A stretch of 64,000 nucleotides of DNA from Caprimulgus europaeus (GCA_907165065.1 OU015528.1:74319474-74383473); one strand, 5' to 3'; counted from the first letter of the stretch, positions 48,590-63,104 are shown. The notes: generated by a model from the letters alone, not told the origin. A program made the numbers and translations.

Positions 48590-48682
48590 CCAGAGTTGTT
48601 TCATACATATGCCAGACCAGAAAAAATTCTGAGAAATCGTCTGGTCCAGCCCCTGTGCTCAGGCAGATCAGCTAGTTCGGTC
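48590..48682 (-). mobile_element. Possible degenerate CR1 3' fragment
   Basis: The segment 'gaaatcgtctggtccagccc' followed by 'ctgtgctcaggcagatcagc' resembles the antisense CR1 motif 'gaccatctggtccaaccccc' with 'ctgctca.gcaggatcagcta'. The terminal ATTCTATG repeats are missing and similarity covers under 100 bp, so this is a weak call for an old copy. Confidence 0.3.
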
Positions 48683-49189
48683 TCCTCGGTTACATCCCTG
48701 ACATCTACTATCTTAAATTAAAGACTCTTCAGTGATTGAAACTATTTTCAATATTTAAAGCTAGAAAAGTGATTTAAATAATAATAATTTGCCAGCAAGT
48801 GGCTGTACTGTAATTCCCCAGGGGAGTAATTTTTTTCCCACTTTAATTTGGTTCCTTTTTGTCTTGCCCAGTAAGTTGGGGATTAAAAAAAGACCTACCA
48901 ACTTCATATAGCTCTTTATTACCAAGAATAATGCTAACGGGCAGGTTATAGAATGAAAGATTTATAAGGGATTATAGACCCAGCCATTCATGCCTCTCAT
49001 TACTGAGGAATACATACGTTAGTGTTAGTCTTTGTAAGGCATATTTCAGTATTACTTTTTCTTTTTTTTTTTAAAAACAGAGACTAAAAACCCAAAATAA
49101 CTGCCTAACAGATCTCATTTCCAATATTAGAAAACATAACTTGGGACGTTTCAGTTGATGTTTCCATTCCACTCCTGTAACCAGGCTTG

Positions 49190-49320
49190 AAATGATTGCT
49201 GGAGGCAGTGTCTCCCAGGCTCGCCGTGCTGTCAGGCTAACGCGTGGATTACAGTCAGGCGCGTGTACTATCAGCACCTGCAGCACGCGTGCAGCTATAA
49301 AAATGACAGAGTAAGGGAAG
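49190..49320. promoter_or_regulatory. Small CpG cluster, possible enhancer
   Basis: Eight CpGs within about 90 bp (49220-49290), including two 'acgcgtg' words and 'aggcgcgtg', in otherwise CpG-poor DNA. A 'cagcacctgcagcacg' stretch has a REST-like left half ('tcagcacc') but no proper right half. 'gctataaaaatg' at about 49294-49305 could act as a TATA element. It lies 1.6 kb into the putative intron. Confidence 0.3.
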
Positions 49321-51539
49321 TGGACCGGGACTGGGTATTATGCTTGTTCATCTCACTTGCTTTGTAGCTGCAGCTGGAATGTAAATCCTGATGATGCTGT
49401 TCATAAAGTGTAATCTCAGTTACCACTATCAGGTTATTTATTGATCCTATAGAAGAATCTGCTAGGGACTATAGACATGATCTTTTGGATCCCAGTCTGC
49501 TTTACTATCAGAGCAAGGGACAGATTCTGACCTCCTTTGTATATGGGAAAAGCTTCTCAAGCCAAAGCAATGCGATTTTAAACCACCAATTGCAATGATG
49601 TAAAACTGACGTGATTCTCTTGGAGATCCAGGTTCTGACGTTGGTGTTACGTTGCTGTAAATCTGGAATAGCTCTGTGGCAGCTGATGGAGATATTCAAA
49701 CAGATTCTGTGTAATGAAGAACGGGATTTGGCCCTGACAACTTTACCTTTCAGAGAAATAACAATGAGAATATCACTTGAATAGATCTGAAAACTAATCT
49801 CATTTCTAAGATGCTTCATAGCTGGCAGTGGCTGCCTGCTCACTTGCCAGAAAATCAAGTGTAAAATCTATAATTCTCCAAATACAACCTTAATATGTGA
49901 TGCCTACAAAAAAAACTTGACAACAGCATGGCTGCCAATGTGCCGAGACCTCTGCCTGTCACACTCCCTAATATTGCCTCTTTTTTCCCCCTCTACTCCC
50001 CCGTCTGTCTGATCCCATCTGTTGTCGCTTGTTTTACACTTAGGTTGCAACTGTTGGAGGCTACTTGGAAGTTTTTTTGTCCTTTGGTTAGTATGGTGAC
50101 ATGAAGGATGGCTCCTGGTCATCTCCAGCAGCGCTGCCTGGAGCAAGGCTGGAGTGTCTGTGAGCTCTGAGACTTTAACCTGCATGAAAACATCGCCACG
50201 TTACAGTGAAATGCAAATAAATGCTCAGTTTTATCTGTTGTGTCCCAGGCAGCTATATTCTATCTGCTCAAATCTAGACAGAAATTAAAAAAACAAAACA
50301 AAACAAAAAACCACACCCCAAAAAACCCCGGTTTTCTTTGTCTCCATGGGTAGGAGGAGTAAGGGTTGACTCTCATGTGGACCTCTCACAGTCTGTCACC
50401 AAAGGCTGAGGACAACCTGCATCTGTCTCTCATAACCAAACAAGCAAAGGTCTCTGTACTTAAGATGAGGTCCAAGTGGGCTTGGGCAAATCTCATGGTG
50501 GCAAGTGAAAATATGATTGCTGTCAACCCTTTGGTCTCTTTCTTTCACAGAGGTTGCCACCCCAGAGCAGAGCTGTCAGAGGGACAGGTGGGCACATCTT
50601 GACTTCAAAAGTCCAGTTTATGGTGTAGGAGGGATGGAGCTGAGATGCTGGATGCAGTGTGCAGGGCAGAAACATGGGCACATGTCCTCACCTCTCCATC
50701 CAGCTCTATGGCAGGGCTGTCAGCAGAAGACTGGGAATGGGCAGCCAGGAGTGTATTTCATAGGAAACTTAATTCCCTTTCCACAGAGTGATAACCCATT
50801 TGGTTACTGGGCTGTGCTGGGTGATCATAGAGCTTGGTGCTTAATAACTTAGAAACTCTTTAAAATATTTGTTGAGGTAAATTGGATACCAAACGTTAAG
50901 TGCATTACACCATGTAATGGACTCCACTGCAGCAAGTCATGGCTGATTAATACACTTTTACTTTTGTATAACCGGGATGCACAAATGCAGGAATTTAAGG
51001 GAAGGTGGAGGAATACATGATAAAATGGGCTGGTGTATTGAAATTGAAGTAGAAAAGTGAATAGCATGGAACAGAAAACTTACCGCATTTTTGGTGCTGA
51101 TGATTAAATTTTACATGACTAGAAGTAATAGTGAGATGTAAATATTTGGTGGTTAAATGATGATACTGATAAATATTACCAGAATCAGTTGCATTCTGTA
51201 GCCTAGTATGTCTGAAACTCTTCTTTAAGAGCAAATGAATGTACACAATAGCAATGTCCCCATGCCACCTTAAGAGACTGTGAAGTTGATTGAGTACCAC
51301 GGAGTGAAAAGAATGAAGAAATGCATAAATATTGCACTCCTTTTGTTAGCCTCCATTTTAATTTGTTTTATAATCCTCAACACATGCACAATTTTCCTTA
51401 ACCCTCAGTGCATCGCCTTCAGCAAATTACACTGGCATAAGAATTTCAGTAATTTCAGTTTCTCCGCCGCTGACACTTGCCAGTGCACGCTACTGAATTT
51501 GCAATGAGCACCTGGCTTGAACCACGCAGAACTGGCTAG

Positions 51540-51960
51540 CTGCTCTATTTTCCTTCAAGCAGCCTGTGTTTGGTGCTTTTTTTGTTTATCAAAGCGCTGC
51601 TTTTCTTTCAGACTGACTGAAAGAACTTTTTCAATGAACTTTTCATCTGTTCAGAAACACGCATGGAGGGTAAATGGAGATTAATTACCGTTGCATTTAC
51701 TAAGCTTCGCATCCAAAGATAATGAATTTTGAGTGTTCCTGTGTACAGAGAATTCACCTCGGGAAGTCAGTAAATAATGTGTGTAATGTTTAGATAGTGC
51801 TCTTAAAACACTAACGGGGCTGTTCTCTCTTATTGAATCTTATTAAATTTATCTGTTTATTATAGATTTTGAGGATTAGCAAACTCCCGTGGTGTTACTG
51901 TTTATTCATTAAACCCCGTTGGCTCTTCTTTCAAAGCAATTTAGCTTCTGACCGCTAGAT
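51540..51960. promoter_or_regulatory. Possible conserved non-coding element
   Basis: An AT-rich, repeat-free block with evenly spaced CpGs and repeated homeobox- or FOX-like words ('tgtttatc', 'gattaattaccg', 'tgtttattatag', 'ctgtttattcattaaa'). This texture is common in ultraconserved vertebrate enhancers. Only composition and motifs support it. Confidence 0.3.
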
Positions 51961-54134
51961 TTCTCAAAAAAGAATGGTTGAGTTGTCCTTTGCGCTGTAC
52001 TTAGAGAAGTTCACAGTAGTTCGAAGCAGAGAAACTTTGGGAGGTGCCACATCCTCTGTGAGCCTTGAAGAGCAGAGGGCTGTGACAGGTGGCCTTGGAG
52101 ATCACCAGAGGAAATTGGAAGGCAAAATTGCCCCAGAGAAAGGGAAGTCTGGAGTTCGAGTTACACCTATGGGTGGGATTGCTGCAGTCTTTAGGCCCCT
52201 TGGATAGTAACTGAAAAAAGGTTTACATAAGCAGGGTGTTTTATTATAGTATGAGGCTGCATCCAGTAAAGTACCCAAGTAGATTCTTAACTTTAAGCTC
52301 ACAAGCTGTCCTGTGGAAGTTAAAGTTCAGATCCTGCATTGTATGGAGAGCCACACAACTTAAAATCACCTTATGGCACTCCTGTACGAGTCAAGATGCA
52401 AAGTCCTTTGTATACGTTGTGAAACCGTTCCTGGTATTTTTAACAATGGCAAAAGATCAAATAGCAAAAGGAGGCATTTGTGCCCCCAAAAGTATGCATG
52501 TTCCTCCTCAGGAGTTTTGGATCCCTGTTTTGACATCACTGTGTATTTAACTCCCATTTTGAATATCCCATTGAGATAGACACATACAGGTGCCCATGAC
52601 TCTCAGAGACTGGGATTTCCAAAGTCATTTGGGGGATTCAGACCTCCTGGATGGAGTAACTTCACATGGACAGTGAACACCCAAACCTTTTGGGTTCCCA
52701 TGCTGTGACCCACGAGCTGAGTAATGTGGACTGGGAAGCACTGGTGCCCTCTCGACAGCCCTTCCTCAGGCACTCACAGTCTGCTGAGCAGCTGAGGGGG
52801 TACCTTCTTCCCTGCCTTATTAGCAGTTTGACTCAGAAATTAATGAGGCCATATGTAATTCTCTGAGCTTGTAGATGGCTAAGGAGAAAGGCAGCTCAAG
52901 AAACAATGAAGTCCTATGTCTGCTAGTGTTAATCATAATTTTATGAATACCTGAAAGAGAGGATGTAGGGGCATAACTCAGAGCTGAGTTTGGCTTTGGA
53001 ATAACTCTACCATAACATTATGCCTCTGGAAAAGCAGAGCCCCTTCTGTTCTGTAACATTTCTAAAACTCATTCAGATTTAAAAACAATATATCACTGAA
53101 CATAAAACTGAAAGGTTATTTTTTCTCCCGGGCTGTGCTTTCTATCAGTGCAGTGAGAAACCATGCCTGACTGGACTCTGGCCTCACACACGGTTGCAGC
53201 AGGGGTGGGTTATTTACCGTACAGGGGGAAAGCATCCTTGCATATCCTGGGCAGGAGCTGGACACTGTGCCGTTAAGGAGAATTGCATTGCAGTAGCACT
53301 AGGATGTCAAAGTCCAGCACGGGGACTCATATGCTTAGTGCTGGCCAAACATGTGAGGAGCAGACAATCCTTGTCCCCAAATGCTCCCTACGGAAGGTTG
53401 GGATGAAATGGGGGCATTTTGTCTCTGTCTTTTAAGGAGGAAGGACTGCAGTGCAGATTCTGATACCTCACCCATGATTCAATGGCGGGGTGGTGCTGTC
53501 CTTTCTCAGTATCCTCAGCAGCACAACTGAGTTGAGGCTGCACCTTCCTAGCATAAGGCACCCTTGGGTGCACACCAAGTTGATCTGGTTCAGCTCTTGC
53601 TGATCACGCCCATGATGACCATCAAACAGCCCTTGAGATGGACCAGGATGACCACAATGCCAGGGTTGCTTGGTCTTTCACAGACAACGTGGTCACTTGG
53701 TTGGACTCCACCCTGTACCATCTCCAGCTGAGCATCAGGACCCACATTGCTGGGAGATGCAAATAGGCTTGGCAGTCTGTGGTGTGGGAGGCTGGAATGA
53801 TCACAGCATGCCTGGGTGACCAAAGGTCTCATATTGTGTATATCAAATGCCACTGGATCCTTGCAGGGGGTGGAAATGGTTACTGCTCCAGTGTGCTCTG
53901 CTCACCTCGTGCTGTCCACACACCATATCGGAGCTCAAGCCAGCCTGCATCCTGACTTTGATTCTGCACATCTTGCTCAGCCCATGCAAAGCCCAGGCTG
54001 TAGCAGTGTCCAGGAACATCTCAAGTCCCAAAAGCCTTCCTGCAGCTGAATTTGCCTGGAAGTGCCCAAAAACCTTCTCTTGGCTCCCATGGGACCTAAC
54101 AGAATAGTGCACTGGGGAGCTATGTAAAGACCAC

Positions 54135-54215
54135 AATGATACCAAACTGAAATTAGTAATAGCAACAATTGCAATAATAACATAGTAATAAATAATTATT
54201 AATAATAAGCTATAA
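54135..54215. repeat. AT-rich (TAA)n-like sequence
   Basis: Imperfect 'taataa' units with interruptions. Similar expansions occur inside the two LTRs, but no LTR landmarks could be found around this one. Confidence 0.6.
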
Positions 54216-57200
54216 AATGCAGTAGGACAAGACATGGACTGGAGGAATCAGAGACATGAAAATGACAGCTTTAAAAGCATAAAGCTGACTAGCTTAGTGT
54301 GTGGGTTACTGACTTCAGGGGTTTTTTAATAAGTGCAGAGAAAATACACCAGGGAGCACCTAGTCATTTCATTAAGCAGTTTGCTTAATGGGCAGCTGTA
54401 GGTGAGGCAATTGGCCATCCTTTTCAAAAGCAGAACTCAGACAGAAGTGTCCACTGTTAGCTGTGAATCACAGGTTGTACCCACTGGGGAAGGTCATAAA
54501 GTCTTAACTGCTGTAAAAATGGGGAAGCTGAAAAAATGGGAAAGTTGAGAGGATGATTATGAAACAAAAGTGATGGGTCTCCCAAAATGCCAGCAGAGTA
54601 GTTATCTATGGAGGAAAACAGCTCTTCTGTGTGGCTGTCTGATATATTAGCTCATTGTGAAGTCAGTTATTGGTAGGGACTGTGTGTGTTTAATGTTTGG
54701 GACTATATGGAATGCAGTAAAGCACTTGCACAGTGAGTATTTAATGTACAAAACATCTGATCTGTGACCAGTGCATATCAGCATAGCTTTAAGCACCTTA
54801 GCACACACTTCAGCAGTGATCAGCTATTCCTTATAATATTTTACTGGCTTTAGATGAACATAAAAAGATGCATACAGCTGGGTATGTGGGCTTTCTTCCT
54901 GAGAATGCACACCTAATGTACTTTAACTTTCCCTGCATTCCTCCTTTATCTATGTTACCTACACTGCAATATATCCCCAACAAATCTACGACACCAAAAG
55001 TCTTATACCATTTGGGATTCAACCAGCAAGACAAAAATCCCAGGCCCTGCAGGTTGTTCCAGTTCCGAGGAGACCTGAAGACAGATACACGTGTCTTTGA
55101 TGTAATTTATAAACATATGATAATGTCAATAAACATACAAAGTCCTGTTTCCCCGAGCACAACAAGTATCAAACAAATGAGAGGGCAGTTTTCCTGCTCA
55201 GGATGCCTTCTTTCATGCAACACCCACCTACACCTGTGTTTTTTCTTGGTGTCTTAGTTCTTAGCTTGGTTATACTATGCAGGAGTTTGTTCTCCCTCCC
55301 TAATAAAGTCACAGGGTACAACAACACATGGCAGGTCAGATAAGGGAGTCAATTCCTTCTTCTGTTCAAGCTTCAGGTCCTTATTTGGGGTTTTTAGGGA
55401 AAGCCTTTGTCCCTTTTGTGCAGGGCTTGTGTGGAGGTACTGTGTTGCAGCTTGGTGGACCCAACCTCTCCTGACATTCAGAACAGCAGAACCTCCCAAA
55501 ACACATCCATCCCCAGGCCTAGCTACTGACTCAGGTCACATATCACAGCCTGAACACTGCTATTAAAGGCTGAATTAATAAGAAATGCAATATAAATAAC
55601 AGTAATAAAAATGCACTACTCCTTCTTTTGTGAAAACTTGTCCATGGGTCCCCCATGCAACAAAACCCAGAGGAAAGCGGTGGTTCTCATGACATGTCAT
55701 CGGGTCCCCTGGGCTGAAGCGCTGATGGAGCACAACCCAAAGCAGCAGCCAAACCCATTCCAGTCTCTCTGAAAACATGCAGATATCATCGCTCTCCTGC
55801 TCATCCGGGGTTTGGTAGCAGAAATGCTTGCAAAGCTTGACTCTGCTGAAATAACATTAAAGGTGGAAGCAATCTCCTGGGTAGAAAGCACTTAAACCAC
55901 TTGGGGCTTTGAAGACAGGAGGTCAAAAACAATATATCAAGTCAGTTATCAGCCAGTCCTGTCTTACCTTCCTCCCCTCCCTCTGGCTTAGAGCTGCAGG
56001 AGCTCAGGTCCTTTGATGTAAACCTGTCAGACACTCTGGTCTCTTCCCTCCGCTGCCCTGCCCTATTCTTCCGCATACACATTTGTGTGAAATTTTAATT
56101 ATAGGCATGATCACATTGGTAAGAAAACCCTTCCTTAATTACACACTCAATTAATTCTAGTAGCTTAGGAGCTGAGAGACGAAGTTAGGTGAAATCATTA
56201 CTGCTTCATATAAAGCTGAATCTCTCCACGGCCAGGTTTGGAATAATACTGTGGAAGTAATTTTTCTTTAGAAAAATGGATTTCATTTAGAAGAGATTAA
56301 ATTATTTTTGATAGAGGGAATTGGAGTATTATCTGATGCCACTGAAACTCTTTTCCAGCAAGACTAATTACTTACAGGAATAATCTTTTCAGTAAATATT
56401 CCGTGATCAGGCCCAAGAAGTGTATTGCACAAATAAAACAATGTTCAGCCTCATTATGGCTGGCACAACCCTTCTCCCAGTGTACTGTGGTCTTTAGAGA
56501 GAGATCAGGTGAGATGAAAGATTAAACATGTCTTCATAATGCCAGATACCTCTCCATGCACCAATGCCTCTACATCTATCTTCACACCGTCGCTGGTGGT
56601 TGGGTAGCACAGGTGTGGGTACTGATGGGACCAGGTTAGGGATGCTTGAGAAACATCCAGGTTGAAGCCAGCTCATCCGAGCTTTAACCCAGGATCTGTC
56701 TCTGTCTCTATTAGACTAATGAATCCCAACATCTGGGGTGGAAAGCCTGTGTTGCATCCCCAGGATCCCTGCTGGCACCCACAACAGCATGGAAAATAAG
56801 GAACAACTGCAGGGGAAACAAAATACAAGCTGGAATAAAGGGTATAGGAAGTGAGGGAGGATGCACACAGAGGATTAGGACTGGAATAAAGAGTTTGAGA
56901 AGTGGTGAGCAGAACTAAATAGATGAGTTCTGGAGAGGATGAGTGAGGGATGGAGGGGTGAAGATATGGCAAGGGTTGTGCCTATAGTGTGAAAACCTCC
57001 TTCTGCTCAGACTCCACGTCTCACTGGATGTGGGTGGTGAAATGCACACATGTAAAGCTGCTTTGTAAAGAGGGGACACCATCAAGATGCAAAGCTGGGA
57101 AATATTGGAGCAAGGGACATTCCTGCAGCCTTGTCCAATCTTATTATGCAGTCCCATACTGTTTTTCCACAGGTTTTTTCTCATCTTGTGCATAAGATGG

Positions 57201-58534
57201 ACAGTAGTCAGATAATGAGCAGCTATTCCCTATTTTGTATTCTCCTCATTTCTCAGTGAATAACTCTAGGTCTTATTTACTGAATGCTGCCATGAAAACA
57301 GAATTATTATTTTTTTCATGTATTTTTTTCTGTAGTACTAATTGCAACATTACCAAAGTTCATCAAAACCTGCAATCAGACTCTGGATTTGCCTCCATTT
57401 AAGTGATGCAGAACTGAGCCATAAGGAATTATTAAAGGTCTCCTCCAGTTTTGGGCCATTTCTGACTTTTCCACAACCTTAACATTATACAGTGCTTTCT
57501 GTGTTCAATGTGCCCCTCACCATTTGCCTCTGGCAGAGCCCAGGCTTTCTTCATCTGCCAGGGGTGCTGCTCACAAACCCAAAAATAAAGCTTAGTTGTC
57601 AGAGATCATTAGTAAAAGTTTGGGATATATGAATCACTCGTCACCAATTGTCTTCACCCAAAGACTATTACATCTTCGACAGTGCTCCTCAGCCTCATTC
57701 CCTGTGCACCTTCTGCCTGCCACAAATGTCAAAGAGCCCTTTAGAAACCAGATGCCTTCACTGATTCATCCTTAAGACAGCTCCACCCTAGACAAGGAAG
57801 AAGGAAACCATGAGGGCAGAGGAATGGGTGAAGAGAGCAAATGATCCTGCAATTAAAAATTGCATCATAAAGTGTCCATTTATACCCATCATTTTCTAAC
57901 TTTTCACCCTGATATTCACCCAATGCAGTTTCCATGTAATTAATACCAACATACATGTGACTATTGTCATATGGCTATTTTTTACTTAACCTCATGTTAT
58001 TAATTCCCTCTAAGAGTTCAAAATAAATTGACTGCAGTTAATTATTCCTCCTTACACCTTTTCAGAGGAACCCAGACTGGCAAAACAGATAGTCGTGGGA
58101 GTAGATGTGAGCAGAGCTAAACTGACTACATGAAAAGGCCAGGCAGCTTTCGAAAGCACAAATAAAAATACAGCACTGTGGCAAAACCATATGCTGAGGG
58201 TGGGGAGTGAATTTGTGTCCTTCCACTCACATCTCTCTACATGCCGTCTTTGCCAGGAATAAATGTCTTTGCGTGTTCCACATGAAAAACTGCATCAGAT
58301 TATTTGCCCTCATTTGATGGGGTAGTAAAGAAAGCTTTATAAAATGGGTGTGACTTTCACAGTGTGTTGCAAATCATTTTTAGAAATATGTGTCTGCATA
58401 TGCCAGTAGTTACCCTATTTTAAATCACTTATGCACATTTAGTGATGGTATTTGCATTCTTGTTGAGTGTAGGTTTTCTAACTAGCAAACACAATATTAT
58501 TATTAAGGTAGATTGTCAGGTAGATTAAGCAGAA

Positions 58535-58556
58535 TTTTTTTTTTTTTTTTTTTTTT
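58535..58556. repeat. Poly-T tract (T22)
   Basis: Longest homopolymer in the window: 22 uninterrupted T. It could be the inverted tail of a retroposed copy, but the sequence to its right is not recognised. Confidence 0.9.
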
Positions 58557-61139
58557 GGCATTTCTTTAACCTCCCACCAGCTCTTTTCAGGTTCTAAATT
58601 TATATTTTTTTGCTTAGAATGCAGTTTTGTCACATATGTCTGGGTTTGATATTTGTTTGAAAATCCTCTTAAATCAGTGATAACAGTGTTCTGGTGCTTC
58701 AGCAAATGCAAGGGGAAATGTCAGCCAAATGTTTCAAAATTCTCTCACAGACATCACAAACTTCTTTCAGCAAGTGAGCCGGCATTTATCTTGGATATAG
58801 CAAAAAAGAAAAGGGAAAGGTGGCAGAAGAAGCAGGTGACTGAGATAACATTGTGTAGGTTGGGAGTCTCTGCTGGCATAACTCCTGAAACTGTAGAGAT
58901 AAACTAGTTCCTCATACACGCAGCTTAATCCCAGTCTTATTTGTGAGAATGAGTCACATTAATATGGGAACATCACAGATGCACAGAAAGATGGTAAAGT
59001 TGTTTGAGAGGCCATCAAAGGCTGGAAAACAACAAATATAAAAGAAAAAAAAAAAGAAAATATAACATTTTTCAATCTGAACAGAAAAAGAGAAAGGTTT
59101 TTGGTTTTGGTTTTTTTTGTCCTGTCAAAACTATGTACACCAGTTAGCCATTAATCTTCACCAAGAGATATCACCCACAAGACAAACAAGGAGATAAAAT
59201 AAAGCTACATTACCTGTTATGTATGTTACACAAGAATTAGTGTCAGTGGAGAAAAGACCAGTCCCAAAGGGAATGAAACACAGGGCAGGGTCTCAGCAAT
59301 TCAAACCTGTGTTCTACCACCAACCTTGAAGGAACTGTGTCAGTTCATATTCAGTGAGGACTGTGGCCACTCTTTTGCATTTGGGGTGCTCCAGACAGCA
59401 CAGAATGAGGACCAAAAATTAGGAATTCTTTAAAACTTTCATTTCTAGAGATTAACTGATAAATTCTTACCAGAGATTATGCCTTTGCAGACAAACCATG
59501 GACATTTTTAGCAAAGAATCAAGAATATTTCCATTTATCAACAAACAAGACTAAAATCACACCAAACTGAAACTCAGAACTGAGGAGAGATCCATGGTGA
59601 TTTGTGAAAATGAGAAATCTTAAAAATGTTTTTTAAAAAGCTAAGGAAATGGTTAAAGACTCCCAGAAGCAAAAATTAATGTTGAGCATTTACATTCACT
59701 TGACAGAATTTATCTACTCTTCTGCTCCATAAAACCTAAGTGCAGTACTTAACCTGCAACCCCCAGCGATGTCTGGTGTGTGCTACTTCCCAGCCCTGGC
59801 GATGCTCAGAGACATGCTCTGGAATGCAGAATGAAGTCTGTGGTGGAGTCTGTGGGCTGAAGGGAAATCATTATCACACAGTAATCAATACTGTGTGTCT
59901 TGCGTGGCTTCTCGGCTCCTCTGACATCCTACCATAGCTGTCAGAGGTTGGGGTTGGGTTTGGTTTTGCTTTTTTTTCTGATTTGAATAAGGTCATAGTT
60001 TGTTTGTGGGCTTTTTATTTGAATCAATTTTCTTCCTTTTATGATGATGACAGTCCTAAATTAGCCAGCAGCACTGAAGCCTCAGTAGATATCATTTTAG
60101 CACCTGGGACAAATGCACTGATAGTGGGAATGAATGTTATTCTCTCAAAATCAGTGCAGTTTAAAGTGCAGCATTTTTAATTAATTTACTACATTTTATG
60201 GGGTTTTTTAAGTGTAGGAGTGAGACAGGGAGAAGGGAGGTGTGCTTTCCTCTCTGTAATATGTTGATAAAGAAGATAGACACAGCCCTGCTGATGCCAG
60301 ACTTGACAAAGGCAAAGACTTTTACCATTCTCAGATGGTCCTAGAGATGGACCGTCTGGACACAGCTTGGGATGGACCGTGATGCCAAGATCCCTCTGCC
60401 AGAGAGTAATGGGATTCACCGAGTCTCTAAGAGCCACACAGGGTGGAAATTTGGCTTAAAATTTTCCTGTCAAAGCTTTTCCAGATTGCTTGTTTCCAAG
60501 ATGGCTTGGTCAAAACATGTTAGCCTCAGACTTTCTCCAAATCTGCATCAAGGTTTCAGTAGCATCCCAGAACACTTGGTGGACTTCCCTAGGGTCCAGG
60601 ACTCTGCCTTTTCCCAAAGAAACTCACCCACAGGCTTCCTGCACCCTGGCAGTTCTCCAGTGGAAAGGATCTAGATGGCAAGGTCTTAGCCCTGGTCCTT
60701 TGGAGCTTGCAGGTCCTTTGGTTTTCGACTGAGGACCTGAAGCACAATGGTGTTCTTGCTGTTAAGTGTCTTGGCTCCTCCCCAGGAGAGGTGAAGACCT
60801 TGGTAGTCTTTCTGTAGCCAGGGCTTCACAAGCATCTAGCTGATGGCTCTTTTGCTGGGACTAGGGGCTGCAAACACCTTGAAGAGGGTAGGGAAGGTCT
60901 TGGTGTCCAGGTCCTAGAGGGAAGACGCCACTAAGGAAGTAAATGTTTTCTAGTCCAGCACCATCAGAGCCCCATGATGCCTCATCTTCCTCTTCCAGCA
61001 AACAGGGACTTAACAGATTTCTACCGTGGCCTCAGAAACCTCTTAGTGTTGGCTCCGTGCCCAGCTCTGAATCTTCCTCACAGATTCATAGAAATACTGT
61101 TGAAATAACACACTCCCATGGATAACACCCTACAAGCTT

Positions 61140-61300
61140 CTGCTGTGTTCTCCCACTGCACTTACTGCGAGACGAGAAATGTTAATGCCTTGAGGGCGTC
61201 CTCTTAATTGCATGGCTTCTGTCCAATGGAAGCATATGTACAAATTAGCTGCGATTGACGATGTGCGCAGTGGTAGTGCTTCTCAGGAAGATCTCCACTG
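61140..61300. promoter_or_regulatory. Possible conserved non-coding element
   Basis: A CpG-enriched, repeat-free block ('ctgcgagacgaga', 'gggcgtcc', 'gctgcgattgacgatgtgcg') with 'cttaattgcatgg', 'tgtccaatgg' (CCAAT box) and 'caaattagc'. It resembles a regulatory element by composition only. Confidence 0.25.
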
Positions 61301-63087
61301 GTATTAATGCAAATACAAGAGGTAATTCCACAGAGAAGTCACCCATGGTTTGGTATTCATCCTCAGGCATGAGGCATAAGGATTTTCTAACTTGACTGTA
61401 ATGCAAAAGAAACCATGGTAAGAATAGGGTCCTCCAGCCAGCTGATTATGAGACATTAATTAATACTTAGTACAACACGAGTATATTCCATACCTTATGT
61501 AGGAAGGCAGAAGGAAGTGGAAAAATATTTCAGTGAATGAGCAAGTAAGTGTCAGTGAGGAACAGGTGAAAAGTGTTGAATTAAGTCTGTATTATTCTAA
61601 TGTGATTGTTCCTAGTCCCCCAGGGCCATGGAGGCCTTATAAATGAATTGAAAAAACAATGAAGGGAATAAAGAAAAAAAGCAATGGCTGTAAAGCTGAA
61701 GTGATACCACTGTTGTGCTCGTTGCTTTGGTGGACAGAGCTCTCATCTTTAAATGCGTTTGTGGTGTGTTCAGAGTGAGCAACGTCCTTGACCTGCAAAC
61801 TCACAAAGCACCAGCCGTCACCGTATCCCAATGCTGTATGGAAGTTGAACAAGTCCTAAATATTGTTTATTCCCTTTTGAAACTGGTATTCTGAGCTGGC
61901 CAGGATTGTTTTTTCTGGATATTTGTTTAAAGGAACAGGTCAGGGAAGCAATGAGTACTGACAGTTGTGCTCTTGCCATGGTGCTGGCCAGACCATCTTC
62001 CAGGCGGGAAAGCGACCTCTTCTCCAGTCCCAGCCAGGTCATGGACATGAGGCTTTTGGTACAAAAGGTTTGGTGCTTTCATCAGTGACAGCCTTTTGCC
62101 CACTGGAGCAAAAGCATGGGTCTCTCCAATGCTTTATGCAGTTCAGCAGAGCTTTGATAATAGGGTTTGAAGGCTGGTTAGCTGCTGTATTCATCTGTAA
62201 TAAGGCAGCTACAAAGTCAAGGTGTGCAATTATTAATGTGGTCACTAGCAAAGTGCTTAGGGGAAAAAAACAAGGCAACTACCAGGCAATTGCATGAAAT
62301 AGAGACAGATGAAAAATGAGCCCCAAAAGGTAAATACTCTGAGAAGGAAAGGGTGGGTGTGAGCTCCTGAGGATCGCTGGATTCAGAAACACTAGTAGGT
62401 GAACCTCGCCTGACATGCTTGTTTCTTCCCTGGCCTTAGGGAAGTTACTTAAATCTCTGGTTTTATCTCCACCAGTTTTCTAAATTGAAGTTGTAATACC
62501 TGCCCACCTGCACACCTTTCAAAAGAATATTGTGAAGCTCTATTTGTAAACTTCTCAGGAAATAGCATATGCCAAATTCTTGCAGTACACAGCAAAATCT
62601 ATAAAAAAAATAGGGCTGGAAGGTGCTCAGGCTCAGAGACAAAATAGGCACATTTGCACTGTTCACAGTAGGACTTTGTCCAAACTGTTCTCAATATTCT
62701 CAGCATGGGAGATTCCCCCAGGTAACCAGCTCGTCTCCCACTGCTTAACTAGTCTTATGGTTAAAGAGGGTCTCCTAATGCCCACCTCATTTCTCTCTGC
62801 AGAGTAAGCCAGATTGTCCTTCTCATGCAATTAATCCCAACCTACCTACCACCTTTTTATGACAAATTGCTTCACAAGCCCTCAGCCTTCACTTTCTGCA
62901 CCATGGAAACCTACATCTTTTAACCTCCCTACACTGGTCATATTTTCTAAACCGTAATCATTCTTATTGCCCTCTTCCAGGAACTGTCCAATAATTTCTT
63001 AGAAGGTGGTGAACAAACATGGGCACATTGTCCAGGTCACAGAGATGTTTGCTACACCCCGGCCACATCCCTCAGATAATATTTGCC

Positions 63088-63104
63088 TTTTTTTTTTTTT
63101 TTTT
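63088..63104. repeat. Poly-T tract (T17)
   Basis: Uninterrupted run of 17 T, with no recognised element beside it. Confidence 0.9.

Noticed and set aside
54120-55900. Possible further degraded LTR
   Set aside because: It has (TAA)n-like sequence and an AATAAA as the true LTRs do, but none of the diagnostic LTR end blocks or a TG...CA boundary with duplication.
60330-60960. Possible processed pseudogene on the minus strand
   Set aside because: Short open runs between stops looked protein-like, but no family could be recognised and no poly-A tail or target-site duplication was found.
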